64,000 nt of DNA, from assembly GCA_015060555.1 (NCBI GenBank), contig SUYG01000046.1:1-64000 (forward strand), given 5' to 3'. Source of the stretch: Physcousia sp015060555. Lineage in GTDB: Bacteria > Bacteroidota > Bacteroidia > Bacteroidales > Bacteroidaceae. Below, piece by piece: positions 44,107-52,418 of the stretch. A program made the translations under genes and the position numbers. How positions within the stretch are numbered: the stretch's first letter is position 1; each line of letters opens with the position of its first letter. The notes beneath the pieces were generated by a model that did not search any database, was not told the DNA's origin, and saw only the letters and a list, made by a program, of their open reading frames with translations.

Positions 44107-46668
44107 ATGAAAAGGTTACTATTCTCGACATTACTACTTTTGCTCGCAGTTGTCTCGAGAGCTACGATTACGTTCTCAGTGGACAACGTGAAGCTGCAGC
44201 GCTCAGAGTCGATAGAATTGCCTGTCAATGTAACAAATGACGAGGCATTCGCAGGCTTTGAGATGAGGATAATTCTGCCGCAGGGTGTGTCCTTTAAGGG
44301 CGCAGCCACCAATGAGCGGGTCGCGGCTACAAGCCGTTTGGAAGGCTTCACGATCACGGGCGCCGATCAGAGCGATGGCTCTTTTAAGATTTGTGTTGTT
44401 AACCTTCTCGGCACCCCGATTGCAGCTGGAAAGGGCGCTCTCCTCAAGCTCCTTTTGAAATCAGCAGAGGATGCACCTTATCAAGAAGGCGAACTCACCT
44501 TAGGCACGGTTCGCTATTCAAAGGATGAAGTGCTTCACAATGTGGATGATGTGGTGTCCAAGATCAAGGTCTATACGAACTATACCATTACCACCGCCAC
44601 GGCCGATGCGAATATGGGTACTGTTTCTGAGGGTGCTTCCGTGGAGTCTGCTACTTTGTTTACCGTCACCGCCACTCCCGTCAATGGCTATGACTTCGTG
44701 TCCTGGAAGGATGGGGAGACCATTGTCTCCACTGATGCAGAATACGAGTTCACCCCCACTAAGGATCAGACACTGACAGCCTACTTTGAACCTCATGTCT
44801 TCAAAGCCACCTTTAAGAGCTGGGGCACGACAACTCCCGTCAATGTGGCTTTTGGTGCGACCATAGAGGCCCCCACGGCTGCTGCCAAGACCGGCTATAG
44901 CTTCTCTAAGTGGGATCCTGAAGTGCCGGCAACGATGCCTGCCAGCAATCTGGAGTTCAATGCTCAGTACACGGCAGACTCCTACGCATTTACTTATGAC
45001 CTGAAGGGCGGCGCATTGGCTGGCGATGTGACGAATCCTGCCAGCTACACCATCGAGAGCGAGACCTTCACGCTGAACAACCCTACCAAGGAAGGCTACA
45101 CCTTCATGGGCTGGACCGGAACGGACCTCGCTGAGGCAACGATGGAGGTGACCATCACCCAGGGTAGCATGGGTGCTCGCAACTTCACGGCTCAGTGGCA
45201 GATTAACCAGTACACGATGACCTTCAAGCTGGAGAATGGCGAAGCCGATGTGGTGAAGACACAGGACTACGCCACCGCGCTGACGGCCCCCGAACCCACC
45301 AAGGAAGGCTACACCTTCAAGGGTTGGGATGCTGAGGTGCCCGCTACGATTCCCGCTTCTGACAAGATCTTCACGGCTCAGTGGCAGATTAACCAGTACA
45401 CGATGACCTTCAAGTTGGAGAATGGCGAGGCTGATGTGGTGAAGACACAGGACTATGCCACCGCGCTGACGGCTCCCGAGCCCACCAAAGAAGGCTACAC
45501 CTTCAAGGGTTGGGATGCTGAGGTGTCCGCTACGATTCCCGCTGCCGACAAGACCTTCACGGCTCAGTGGCAGATTAACCAGTACACGATGACCTTCAAG
45601 TTGGAGAATGGCGAAGCCGATGTGGTGAAGACACAGGACTATGCCACCACGCTGACGGCTCCTGAACCCACCAGGGAGGGCTACACCTTCAAGGGTTGGG
45701 ATGCCGAGGTGCCCGCCACGATTCCCGCAGCTGACAAGACCTTCACGGCTCAGTGGCAGATTAATCAGTACACGATGACGTTCAAGCTGGAGAATGGTGA
45801 GGCTGATGTGACCATCAAACAGGACTATGCAACAGCCTTGACAGCTCCAGTCGACCCGACCAAAGAGGGCTACACCTTCAAGGGTTGGGATGCCGAGGTG
45901 CCCGCCACGATTCCTGCTGCCGACAAGACCTTCACGGCGCAGTGGCAGATTAACCAGTACACGATGACGTTTAAGCTGGAGAATGGCGAGGCTGATGTGG
46001 TGAAGAAGCAGGACTACGCCACAGAACTGACGGCACCTGCCAACCTAACCCGAACGGGCTTCACCTTCAAGGGTTGGAGTGCCGAGGTTCCCGCCACGGT
46101 ACCCGCCGAGGACCTCTCCTTCACAGCTCAGTGGGAACGCAACAGCTACAAACTGCTGTTCATCGTTGATGGCAGCACCTTCAGCGAGCAGACCGTTCCC
46201 TTTGAGTCTCAGATTGCTATGCCCGAAAACCCCGCCAAGGAAGGTTATACCTTCAAGGGCTGGACACCTGAGGTGCCTGCTACAATGCCTGCTGAGGATG
46301 TCACTGTCACGGCAGAATTCACGGTTAACACCTACAAGATTCGCTACTACTACGGCGAAACCCTTCTCTTCGAGGACGAGGTAGCCTACGGTGCTCCCGT
46401 TGTGCTGCGTGAGTTCGAGGGCGAACTTCCTGAGGGCAGTTCCTTCACCCAGTGGGAGGGCGACACTTATGAGACCATGCCTGCACACGACATCTCGTAT
46501 CGTGCTCTCATCGTTGATGCCATCCGCTCCATTCGTTCCGATGTTGTCGGCATCGAGGTCTGGACGCTCAGTGGTGCTCGCGTAGGACGCTTCAACTCAG
46601 TTGCAGAGCTGAAACAACTCCGCGCAGGCATCTACATCATCAATGGTAAGAAGGTCCAGGTGAAGTAA
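44107..46668 (+). CDS. surface protein with N-terminal cohesin-like domain and nine Listeria-Bacteroides repeats
   Basis: 853 residues. Signal peptide MKRLLFSTLLLLLAVVSRA. Residues about 20-155 resemble a cohesin: ITFSVDNVKLQRSESIELPV start, GFEMRIILPQGVSF, then GALLKLLLKSAEDAP and a GELTLGTVRYSKDE strand. An InlB-type module follows (156-230; GYDFVSWKDGE). From about 230 to 800 are nine Flg_new (Listeria-Bacteroides) repeats of 60-75 residues (EGYTFKGWDAEVPATIPA), five of them almost identical. The end, VWTLSGARVGRFNSVAELKQ...INGKKVQVK, is a surface-sorting type tail. It closes the operon and has a strong terminator. The expected role is an anchor for the dockerin protein. Confidence 0.85.
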   Translation: MKRLLFSTLLLLLAVVSRATITFSVDNVKLQRSESIELPVNVTNDEAFAGFEMRIILPQGVSFKGAATNERVAATSRLEGFTITGADQSDGSFKICVVNLLGTPIAAGKGALLKLLLKSAEDAPYQEGELTLGTVRYSKDEVLHNVDDVVSKIKVYTNYTITTATADANMGTVSEGASVESATLFTVTATPVNGYDFVSWKDGETIVSTDAEYEFTPTKDQTLTAYFEPHVFKATFKSWGTTTPVNVAFGATIEAPTAAAKTGYSFSKWDPEVPATMPASNLEFNAQYTADSYAFTYDLKGGALAGDVTNPASYTIESETFTLNNPTKEGYTFMGWTGTDLAEATMEVTITQGSMGARNFTAQWQINQYTMTFKLENGEADVVKTQDYATALTAPEPTKEGYTFKGWDAEVPATIPASDKIFTAQWQINQYTMTFKLENGEADVVKTQDYATALTAPEPTKEGYTFKGWDAEVSATIPAADKTFTAQWQINQYTMTFKLENGEADVVKTQDYATTLTAPEPTREGYTFKGWDAEVPATIPAADKTFTAQWQINQYTMTFKLENGEADVTIKQDYATALTAPVDPTKEGYTFKGWDAEVPATIPAADKTFTAQWQINQYTMTFKLENGEADVVKKQDYATELTAPANLTRTGFTFKGWSAEVPATVPAEDLSFTAQWERNSYKLLFIVDGSTFSEQTVPFESQIAMPENPAKEGYTFKGWTPEVPATMPAEDVTVTAEFTVNTYKIRYYYGETLLFEDEVAYGAPVVLREFEGELPEGSSFTQWEGDTYETMPAHDISYRALIVDAIRSIRSDVVGIEVWTLSGARVGRFNSVAELKQLRAGIYIINGKKVQVK
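45187..46134 (+). repeat. in-gene tandem repeat, period 186-189 bases
   Basis: The segment around GGCTCAGTGGCAGATTAA recurs at 45189, 45375, 45561, 45747 and 45936, spacing 186, 186, 186 and 189 bases, with a diverged copy 189 bases later. Third-position differences are few, so the copies are recent or are being homogenised. Confidence 0.9.
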
Positions 46669-46687
46669 AAAACATTGACTACAAAAT

Positions 46688-46727
46688 GAACAGGTTGCAT
46701 TTCAGATTGCAGCCTGTTCTTTTTTTG
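46688..46727 (+). terminator. terminator of the surface-protein operon
   Basis: GAACAGG (46688-46694) pairs with CCTGTTC (46713-46719), with an inner TTGCA/TGCA pairing, followed by a run of eight T. Confidence 0.85.
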
Positions 46728-46842
46728 TTGACTTTCTCCATCATCCTTCACGGTCTTTTTCATAGGGGACGTGACACGGTGAAAGATGATGTGACAGATT
46801 CATATTATTTGGGGCGGTGGTGGGCGAATTATGCGGATTTTC

Positions 46843-46873
46843 TTGGTCAGGCCGCTATTTAGCACTACCTTTG
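46843..46873 (+). promoter_or_regulatory. promoter of the nucleoside hydrolase lipoprotein gene
   Basis: TTG (46843-46845) and TACCTTTG (46866-46873), 20 bases apart; the following TGCCGTGATTT closely resembles the start region of the dapB promoter. Confidence 0.6.
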
Positions 46874-46935
46874 TGCCGTGATTTCGGGATTGGACGCTAA
46901 GACTTTCGCGTAATATATAAATAAGGTAAGGTAAA

Positions 46936-47985
46936 ATGAAAAAGCTATTCCAATGGGTGATGGCCGCCATTGTCATCTGTGGCGCAGGGCTGCTTGCTTT
47001 CTGCTCCGACAAGGATGAACCGTCAGAGCCGCGGGCGTATTCCGGCGTGCCGCTTGTCATCCTCGACACCGACATCGCATCCTCGGCCGATGACCTCTTT
47101 GCCTTGGAGATGCTCTACCGCTACGAGGACGAGGGGCGTTGCCGTCTGCTCGGCGTGGTGGCAGACAGGGAGGGCGAACAGAATGCGGCCTTTGTCGATG
47201 TGATGAACACGTACTTCGGCCATGGCGATGTGCCCATCGGCCTTGTCCGCGACGGCATCAAGGCGCCGAAGGTGTGGATTGACTATGCTCACGTGGCAGG
47301 CACGAAGGATGGTGTGGGGCAGCCGATGTTCCGACATTCCATTGCCGACTATTCGTCGTTGCCCGACGGCTGGCGGCTTTACCGCCGTCTGCTGGCCGCG
47401 CAGCCCGACCGTTCGGTGAGCATTGTGAGCGTGGGCTTCGTCACCTGTCTGGCGCAGTTGCTGACCTCCGGGGCCGACGAGTACTCATCGCTCTCAGGCG
47501 TTGAGTTGGTGCGCCGCAAAGTGAAATGTATCTATCTGCAGGGCGGCGTGTTCGGCGAGGCTGTGGAGCCCGATTTCAACTTCGCTCAGGGCATCACGTT
47601 CGCCAAGACCTTCTTCCAGCACTGGCCGCAGGATGTCGATATGGTGTTCTCTCCGATGGAGGTAGGCCAGGACGTGGAATACACGCCCGAGCAGGTCGTC
47701 GCCGACATCTCGTGGACCGATGCGCATCCCATCAAGCAAGTCTATATGCAGTGCAACTGCAACACCGGCCAGCGCATGTGGGATGTGATGCCCGTCGTAC
47801 AGGCCGTGGAGGGCGATGCCCTCTTCTCGCTCTCCGGGCGCGGCACCGTGGCCCTCACCGATCAGGCAGAGACCATCTTCACCCCCTCAGCCACCGGCAA
47901 CTGCCGCTATCAGCTGCGCGGCACCCAAGCGTGGGCAGCGCAGCAGTTGGAGCGTATCAGGATTTCAGTATCGCGCCGCCCTTAA
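46936..47985 (+). CDS. inosine-uridine nucleoside hydrolase family lipoprotein
   Basis: The N-terminal calcium-binding motif of nucleoside hydrolases is present as VILDTDIASSADDLFAL (DxDxxxDD pattern); LLGVVADREGE and SIVSVGFVTCLAQLL fit the core. A signal peptide ending LLAFC (lipobox) makes it a membrane lipoprotein rather than a cytosolic enzyme. It would release the base from nucleosides in the envelope. The usual C-terminal active-site histidine cannot be placed with confidence, so a non-nucleoside substrate, as in several Bacteroidota relatives, is possible. 349 residues. Confidence 0.82.
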   Translation: MKKLFQWVMAAIVICGAGLLAFCSDKDEPSEPRAYSGVPLVILDTDIASSADDLFALEMLYRYEDEGRCRLLGVVADREGEQNAAFVDVMNTYFGHGDVPIGLVRDGIKAPKVWIDYAHVAGTKDGVGQPMFRHSIADYSSLPDGWRLYRRLLAAQPDRSVSIVSVGFVTCLAQLLTSGADEYSSLSGVELVRRKVKCIYLQGGVFGEAVEPDFNFAQGITFAKTFFQHWPQDVDMVFSPMEVGQDVEYTPEQVVADISWTDAHPIKQVYMQCNCNTGQRMWDVMPVVQAVEGDALFSLSGRGTVALTDQAETIFTPSATGNCRYQLRGTQAWAAQQLERIRISVSRRP

Positions 47986-48029
47986 CATAATTTAAGGCGG
48001 GGCGAGGCTGCTGTTCTGTTATTTCTTCC

Positions 48030-48037
48030 TATCTTTG
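48030..48037 (+). promoter_or_regulatory. -7 box of the NfeD-flotillin operon
   Basis: TATCTTTG followed by TAGCCG, 137 bases before the first ATG. Confidence 0.45.
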
Positions 48038-48174
48038 TAGCCGTATTTTTCGAATTCCTTCTCGCGATGCGCCCCATCACGGCGCCTTCATGAAAAATGT
48101 ACACGGTCTGCAACTTTTCTATTGCATCAGCCGTCTAACCCATAAAGTTGGATTACTCAATCATCATTATCAAC

Positions 48175-48837
48175 ATGTTTACAACGATTTCTAACTGGTT
48201 CGGCTCGCTGGATTCCACGATGCAGGTCTTCTGGGCTTGTGCTGTTGCTGCGAGCGTCGTGTTTGTCATTCAGAATGCGTTGATGCTGCTGGGCATCGGC
48301 GACATGGATTCCGACGTTGATGCGGATGTGAGCAGCGACTTCGACGTTCACACCGACCTCGACGGCGATGGTGCCGGCGACACCGACATCTCCTCGGGGC
48401 ACACCGGTCATGAGGGCACGCTGGGCTCGGCGGGAATCTTCTCGCTGTTCTCGCTGCGCAACTTCATCAACTTCTTCCTCGGCTTCGGCTGGGGCGGCAT
48501 CAGCCTGGCTCCCGTCGTGAAGAGCCAGACACTGCTCATCTTCCTGAGCTTCCTCATCGGCCTGGCTTTCGTGGCCATTTTCGTAGTGCTGATGCGTGCC
48601 ATCCTGAAGTTGGAGCGCAACGGCAGCTTCAAGATTCAGGACTGTGTCGGGCAGACGGCCAGCGTCTATCTCCGCATCCCCGCCAGCCACTCCGCCTCCG
48701 GTAAGGTTCAGATCAGCATCAACGGCTCCGTCCACGAACTCACCGCCTTCACCGACGGCGAGGCACTGCCCACCGGCGCTCGCGTGAAAGTCGTGAAGGT
48801 CATCGACAGCGGCAGCCTGCTGGTGGAGAGGATTTGA
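48175..48837 (+). CDS. NfeD-like membrane protein, flotillin partner
   Basis: 220 residues, three to four membrane helices (about 15-40, 88-108, 118-140) with an acidic insert between the first two (DMDSDVDADVSSDFDVHTDLDG) and a soluble C-terminal OB-fold typical of NfeD/YuaF proteins (CVGQTASVYLRIPASHSASGKV; GARVKVVKVIDSGSLLVER). Such proteins are encoded beside flotillins and work with them in membrane microdomains. ATG 48175 was preferred to an upstream TTG. The flotillin gene follows after 87 bases filled by short repeats. Confidence 0.82.
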   Translation: MFTTISNWFGSLDSTMQVFWACAVAASVVFVIQNALMLLGIGDMDSDVDADVSSDFDVHTDLDGDGAGDTDISSGHTGHEGTLGSAGIFSLFSLRNFINFFLGFGWGGISLAPVVKSQTLLIFLSFLIGLAFVAIFVVLMRAILKLERNGSFKIQDCVGQTASVYLRIPASHSASGKVQISINGSVHELTAFTDGEALPTGARVKVVKVIDSGSLLVERI

Positions 48838-48917
48838 ATGACGAATGAAGAATAAGAGTTACTAGTGATAAATGATAAATTATAAATGAAACCCTTAAAC
48901 TCTTAAACTCTTAAACT
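48838..48917. repeat. short tandem motifs between NfeD-like and flotillin genes
   Basis: GATAAAT/TATAAAT copies are followed by CTTAAACT at 48894, 48902 and 48910, an exact 8-base period. The reverse complement, AGTTTAAG, is the motif at 14796-14816. Confidence 0.75.
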
Positions 48918-48924
48918 ATACAAC

Positions 48925-50310
48925 ATGGATCTCTACATTGTAGTTGTGGCCGTCGTAGTGGCCTTCTTCCTGGTCGTAGCGTTGTTCAACCGCTACCGCC
49001 GTTGTCCTTCGGACAAGATTTTAGTGATTTACGGTACGAGCACCGCCCGCGGCTCCGCCAAGTGTGTCCACGGTGGTGGTGCCTTCGTGTGGCCCATCAT
49101 TCAGGACTATGCTTACATGTCGTTGACGCCGCTGTCTATTGACGCCAACCTCACCAATGCCCTGTCGCGCCAGAACATCCGCGTGGATGTCCCCTGCCGC
49201 TTCACCGTTGGTATCTCCACCGAGCCAGAGTACATGAGTGCTGCCGCCGAGCGCCTGCTGGGTCAGACGCCGCAGCAGATTCAGGAGCTGGCGCGCGATA
49301 TCCTCTTCGGCCAGTTGCGTCTCGTCATCGCCACGATGTCCATCGAGGAACTGAACTCCGACCGCGACAAGTTCCTGGAAGCCATCTCCACCAATGTCGA
49401 GGTAGAGCTGAAGAAAATCGGCCTGCGCCTCATCAACGTCAACGTCACCGACATCAAGGACGAGAGCGGCTACATCGAGGCTCTCGGCCGCGAGGCTGCC
49501 GCCAAGGCCATCAACGAAGCCAAGGTGCGCGTGGCCGAGCAGGACAAGATAGGTGAGATCGGTAAGGCAGAGGCCGTCCGTGAGACCCGTATCCGTACTG
49601 CCGAGGCCAACGCCCAGGCTGTGAAGGGTGAGAACGAGGCCAAGGTCGAGATTGCCAACTCCGAAGCCTATCGCCGCGAGAAGGAGGCCGAGGCCCAGCG
49701 CAAGGCGCAGGCCGCCGAGAAGGTGCAGGCCGCCAAGGCCCTCGAGGAAGCCTACGCTGCCGAGCAGCAGGCCGAGACCGCCCGTGCCGAGCGCGAGCGT
49801 GCCACCGAGACCGCCAATATCATCGTGCAGCAGGAGATTGAGAAGCAGCGCCTCATCATCGCCGCTGAGGCCGAGGCCGAGCAGAAACGTGCCATCGCCA
49901 AGGGTGAGGCCGACGCCGTCTTCGCTAAGATGGAAGCCGAGGCTAAGGGTCTCTTCGAAGTCCTCACACGCCAGGCCCAGGGTTACGACAAGATGGTGCA
50001 GGCCGCCGGTGGCGACGCCACCGCCGCTTACTCCCTGCTCTTGCTGGAGAAGCTGCCCGAACTCGTCAAGACACAGGTCGATGCCATCAAGGGCATCAAC
50101 ATCGACAAGGTCACCGTTTGGGACAGCGGTGCCTCCGGCGATGGCAAGAGCTCTACCGCAGGCTTCGTCAGCGGTCTTATGAAGAGCATCCCCCCGCTCA
50201 ACGAACTCTTCGACCAGGCCGGTCTGAGTCTGCCCGAGTACCTCGCCAAGAAGAAAGCCGAAAGCCAACCCGAAAGCCACCCCGAAGCTAAAGACGATGA
50301 GACGGCGTAA
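48925..50310 (+). CDS. flotillin family (SPFH) protein
   Basis: 461 residues. One N-terminal membrane helix (3-22), then an SPFH/band-7 domain (about 30-195; FRRCPSDKILVIYG-like start, GGGAFVWPIIQDYAYMSL, LSRQNIRVDVPCRFTVGI), a long coiled coil rich in Glu-Ala repeats (about 200-360; EAYRREKEAEAQRKAQ) and a C-terminal flotillin-specific region (LLLLEKLPELVKTQVDAI). Flotillins form oligomeric membrane microdomains. It overlaps the next gene by 14 bases and follows the NfeD-like gene, the usual pair. Confidence 0.95.
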   Translation: MDLYIVVVAVVVAFFLVVALFNRYRRCPSDKILVIYGTSTARGSAKCVHGGGAFVWPIIQDYAYMSLTPLSIDANLTNALSRQNIRVDVPCRFTVGISTEPEYMSAAAERLLGQTPQQIQELARDILFGQLRLVIATMSIEELNSDRDKFLEAISTNVEVELKKIGLRLINVNVTDIKDESGYIEALGREAAAKAINEAKVRVAEQDKIGEIGKAEAVRETRIRTAEANAQAVKGENEAKVEIANSEAYRREKEAEAQRKAQAAEKVQAAKALEEAYAAEQQAETARAERERATETANIIVQQEIEKQRLIIAAEAEAEQKRAIAKGEADAVFAKMEAEAKGLFEVLTRQAQGYDKMVQAAGGDATAAYSLLLLEKLPELVKTQVDAIKGINIDKVTVWDSGASGDGKSSTAGFVSGLMKSIPPLNELFDQAGLSLPEYLAKKKAESQPESHPEAKDDETA

Positions 50311-51508
50311 GGCACAAAACACCAACCGAGCCATCATGCGGGGCGTGATCGCCATGGCGCTCGTCGTCCTGCTCGTGTGCTGGCTCTTCCTCTCCATGGT
50401 GTCCTGCACGGATGGCGGTCCCCGCGTTGCCGTGCAGGGCTCCATTCATGGCGCTGCGGACTCCACGCTCGTGCTGGAGGCCATGGCCTTGGGCGGCGTG
50501 CAGCCCGTAGATTCCGTGCGGCTGCCGTCCGACGGCACCTTCGCCTTCAGCGTCCCTGCCGACAGCGCCTCCATCCCTGAGTTCTACCGTCTGCGCATCG
50601 GCACTCAGGTCATCAACTTCGTCGTCGATAGCGTCGCCGACATCACCATTGAAGCCCCCTACGCCCGCATGGCCATCGACTATGACATCCATGGCAGCGC
50701 CGCCTCGCGCGTCATGAAGTCCATCTCGCTGCTCAACATCCAGTTGCAGCAGCAGCTCGCGGCCCTCGGTGCCGATGCCTCGCTCTCCGCCATGGAGAAG
50801 CAGGAGCGCGCCCTGCAGCTCGTAGATCGCTACAAGCACCGCCTCAAGGCCGACTACATCCTCCAGGACCCCGCCTCCTCCGCAGCCTACTTCGCGCTGT
50901 TCCAGACCATCGGTTCCCAGATGCTCTTCAACCCCGAGGACGACCGCTCCGACATCCAGTTCTTCGCCGCCGTGGCCACGCAGTGGGACCTCCTCTACCC
51001 CCGCAGTCCGCGCACAGAGAACCTCAGGAACATCGCCATCCGTGGCCTGCGCAACACCCGTCCTCCGCGCACCGTGGAGCTGCAGATTGACGACGACAAG
51101 ATTCGGGAGACCGGCATCATCGACTTCGGCTTCCCCGACATCCGCGGCCGCGAGCGTCGCCTCAGCGACTTCCCCGACAATGTCGTCCTCCTGGACTTCA
51201 CCGCCTACAGCCTTCCCCAGAGCCAGCAGCGCATCATGGAGCTGCGCGAGCTCTATGCCGACTACCACGCCCGCGGCCTTGAGATCTACCAAGTCTCCCT
51301 CGATGGCGACGAGCACTTCTGGAAAACCATGAGCGAGCAGCTGCCGTGGGTCTGCGTCTATTGTGCCGAGGGCATTGCCAACGACATGGTGCAGCTCTAC
51401 AGCGTGCAGACCCTGCCCACCTATTTCCTCATCGGTCGCGGCTGCGAACTCCAGGCACGCGGCGAGCAGATCCCCGACTTGCGTCAGGCCATCGAAAAGG
51501 CGTTGTAA
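50297..51508 (+). CDS. DUF4369-thioredoxin-fold lipoprotein lacking the CxxC motif
   Basis: 403 residues. The signal-anchor ends in the lipobox LSMVSC. Residues 45-140 are a DUF4369-like beta domain (VQGSIHGAADSTLVLEAM, VDSVRLPSDGTFAFSV), 145-260 are helical, and 270-403 are a TlpA/AhpC-type thioredoxin fold (DFGFPDIRGRERRLSDF, VVLLDFTAYS, LEIYQVSLDGD, VQTLPTYFLI). The place normally held by WCxxC reads TAYSLPQSQQ, so no redox cysteines exist and it is unlikely to be a thiol oxidoreductase. It overlaps the flotillin gene by 14 bases and is probably part of the same microdomain system. Confidence 0.85.
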   Translation: MRRRKAQNTNRAIMRGVIAMALVVLLVCWLFLSMVSCTDGGPRVAVQGSIHGAADSTLVLEAMALGGVQPVDSVRLPSDGTFAFSVPADSASIPEFYRLRIGTQVINFVVDSVADITIEAPYARMAIDYDIHGSAASRVMKSISLLNIQLQQQLAALGADASLSAMEKQERALQLVDRYKHRLKADYILQDPASSAAYFALFQTIGSQMLFNPEDDRSDIQFFAAVATQWDLLYPRSPRTENLRNIAIRGLRNTRPPRTVELQIDDDKIRETGIIDFGFPDIRGRERRLSDFPDNVVLLDFTAYSLPQSQQRIMELRELYADYHARGLEIYQVSLDGDEHFWKTMSEQLPWVCVYCAEGIANDMVQLYSVQTLPTYFLIGRGCELQARGEQIPDLRQAIEKAL

Positions 51509-51547
51509 ACATCCTTTCCTGCGGCACCTCTGGCCTCATGAAAACAC

Positions 51548-51575
51548 GAAAAGCCCCCGTAAGAGGGCTTTTCTT
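51548..51575 (+). terminator. terminator after the flotillin operon
   Basis: GAAAAGCCC (51548-51556) pairs with GGGCTTTTC (51565-51573), followed by TTGCATTTTC. Confidence 0.75.
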
Positions 51576-51595
51576 GCATTTTCTTGCCAAAAGAT

Positions 51596-51626
51596 TTGGT
51601 GCGAATCACTTAAAAGCCTATCTTTG
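51596..51626 (+). promoter_or_regulatory. promoter of greA
   Basis: TTG (51596-51598) and TATCTTTG (51619-51626), 20 bases apart, followed by CACCGCC. The leader of about 125 bases is largely ATCGTC repeats. Confidence 0.65.
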
Positions 51627-51699
51627 CACCGCCAACGACGAAAAAAAGGGTTCCGTGACACCGACGGGGCTCTTTTCCTTTTGTCCCGACTCGGATGAA

Positions 51700-51755
51700 A
51701 TCGTCAATCGTAAAATCGTCAATCGTCAAATCGTCAAATCGTAAAATCGTCAAAT
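51700..51755. repeat. tandem ATCGTC/ATCGTAAA repeat in the greA leader
   Basis: Six or seven copies of an 8-9 base unit (AATCGTCA or AATCGTAA) fill the leader up to a few bases from the greA ATG. Confidence 0.85.
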
Positions 51756-51759
51756 ATAA

Positions 51760-52230
51760 ATGGCTTACATGACACAGAAGGGCTACGACAAGCTCGTGGC
51801 CGAGCTCCAGCAACTCGAAGCTGTTGAGCGCCCCAAGGCATCTGCAGCCATCGCCGAAGCCCGCGACAAGGGTGACCTGAGTGAAAATGCAGAGTACGAT
51901 GCCGCCAAAGAGGCCCAGTCGCTGCTGGAGATGAAGATCACCCAGCTCAAGGCCACCATCGCCGATGCCAAGATTATCGACACCAGCAAGCTCAATGCCG
52001 ACACCGTGCAGATCCTCACCCGCGTAGAACTCAAGAACGTCAAGAACAACGCCAAGATGACCTACACCATCGTCAGCGAGACCGAGGCCAACCTGCGCGA
52101 GGGCAAGATCAGCGTCAAGACCCCCATCGCCCAAGGCCTCCTCGGCCGCAAGGTCGGCGAAGTCGTCGATATCCGCGTACCGCAGGGCACCGTGCAGCTC
52201 GAAATCCTCAACATCAGCTACGAGGAATGA
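51760..52230 (+). CDS. greA: transcription elongation factor GreA
   Basis: It rescues backtracked RNA polymerase by stimulating transcript cleavage. The 156-residue length is exact for GreA. The N-terminal coiled coil carries the acidic tip in RDKGDLSENAEYDAAKE (D39, E42), and the C-terminal FKBP-like domain is marked by YTIVSETEANLREGKIS and SPIAQ/TPIAQGLLGRKVGE. ATG 51760 (MAYMTQKGYDKL) fits the family start. Confidence 0.96.
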   Translation: MAYMTQKGYDKLVAELQQLEAVERPKASAAIAEARDKGDLSENAEYDAAKEAQSLLEMKITQLKATIADAKIIDTSKLNADTVQILTRVELKNVKNNAKMTYTIVSETEANLREGKISVKTPIAQGLLGRKVGEVVDIRVPQGTVQLEILNISYEE

Positions 52231-52245
52231 AGGCCAGAGGCCAGA

Positions 52246-52411
52246 TTCATGGTTCAGGGTTCATGGTTCAGGTTTCATGATTCAGGATTCATGGTTCAGG
52301 ATTCATGGTTTCAAGTTTCGCATTCGCTCAACTTTTGAGGAGTTAAGAAGTTAAGGAGTTAAGGAGTTAAGCCGAATGTCCTGCAAATTGTCAAATCGTC
52401 AAATTGTCAAA
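52246..52411. repeat. three short tandem repeat runs between greA and the HIT gene
   Basis: TTCATGGTTCAGG-type units (52246-52315), AGTTAAGGAGTTAAGG units (52338-52371) and TTGTCAAA/TCGTCAAA units (52387-52411) follow one another. The last is related to the greA leader repeat. Confidence 0.8.
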
Positions 52412-52418
52412 CCGAAAG

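Noticed and set aside
45187..46134. Regularly spaced repeats that could suggest a CRISPR array
   Set aside because: The 186-189 base units are in-frame coding repeats of Flg_new domains; there are no short spacers and no cas genes.
48148..48174. TTG start giving nine extra residues to the NfeD-like protein
   Set aside because: The ATG at 48175 gives a normal N-terminus; the extension adds nothing recognisable.
50297..51508. Calling the flotillin-linked lipoprotein a thiol-disulfide oxidoreductase
   Set aside because: The CxxC motif is missing at the active-site position.
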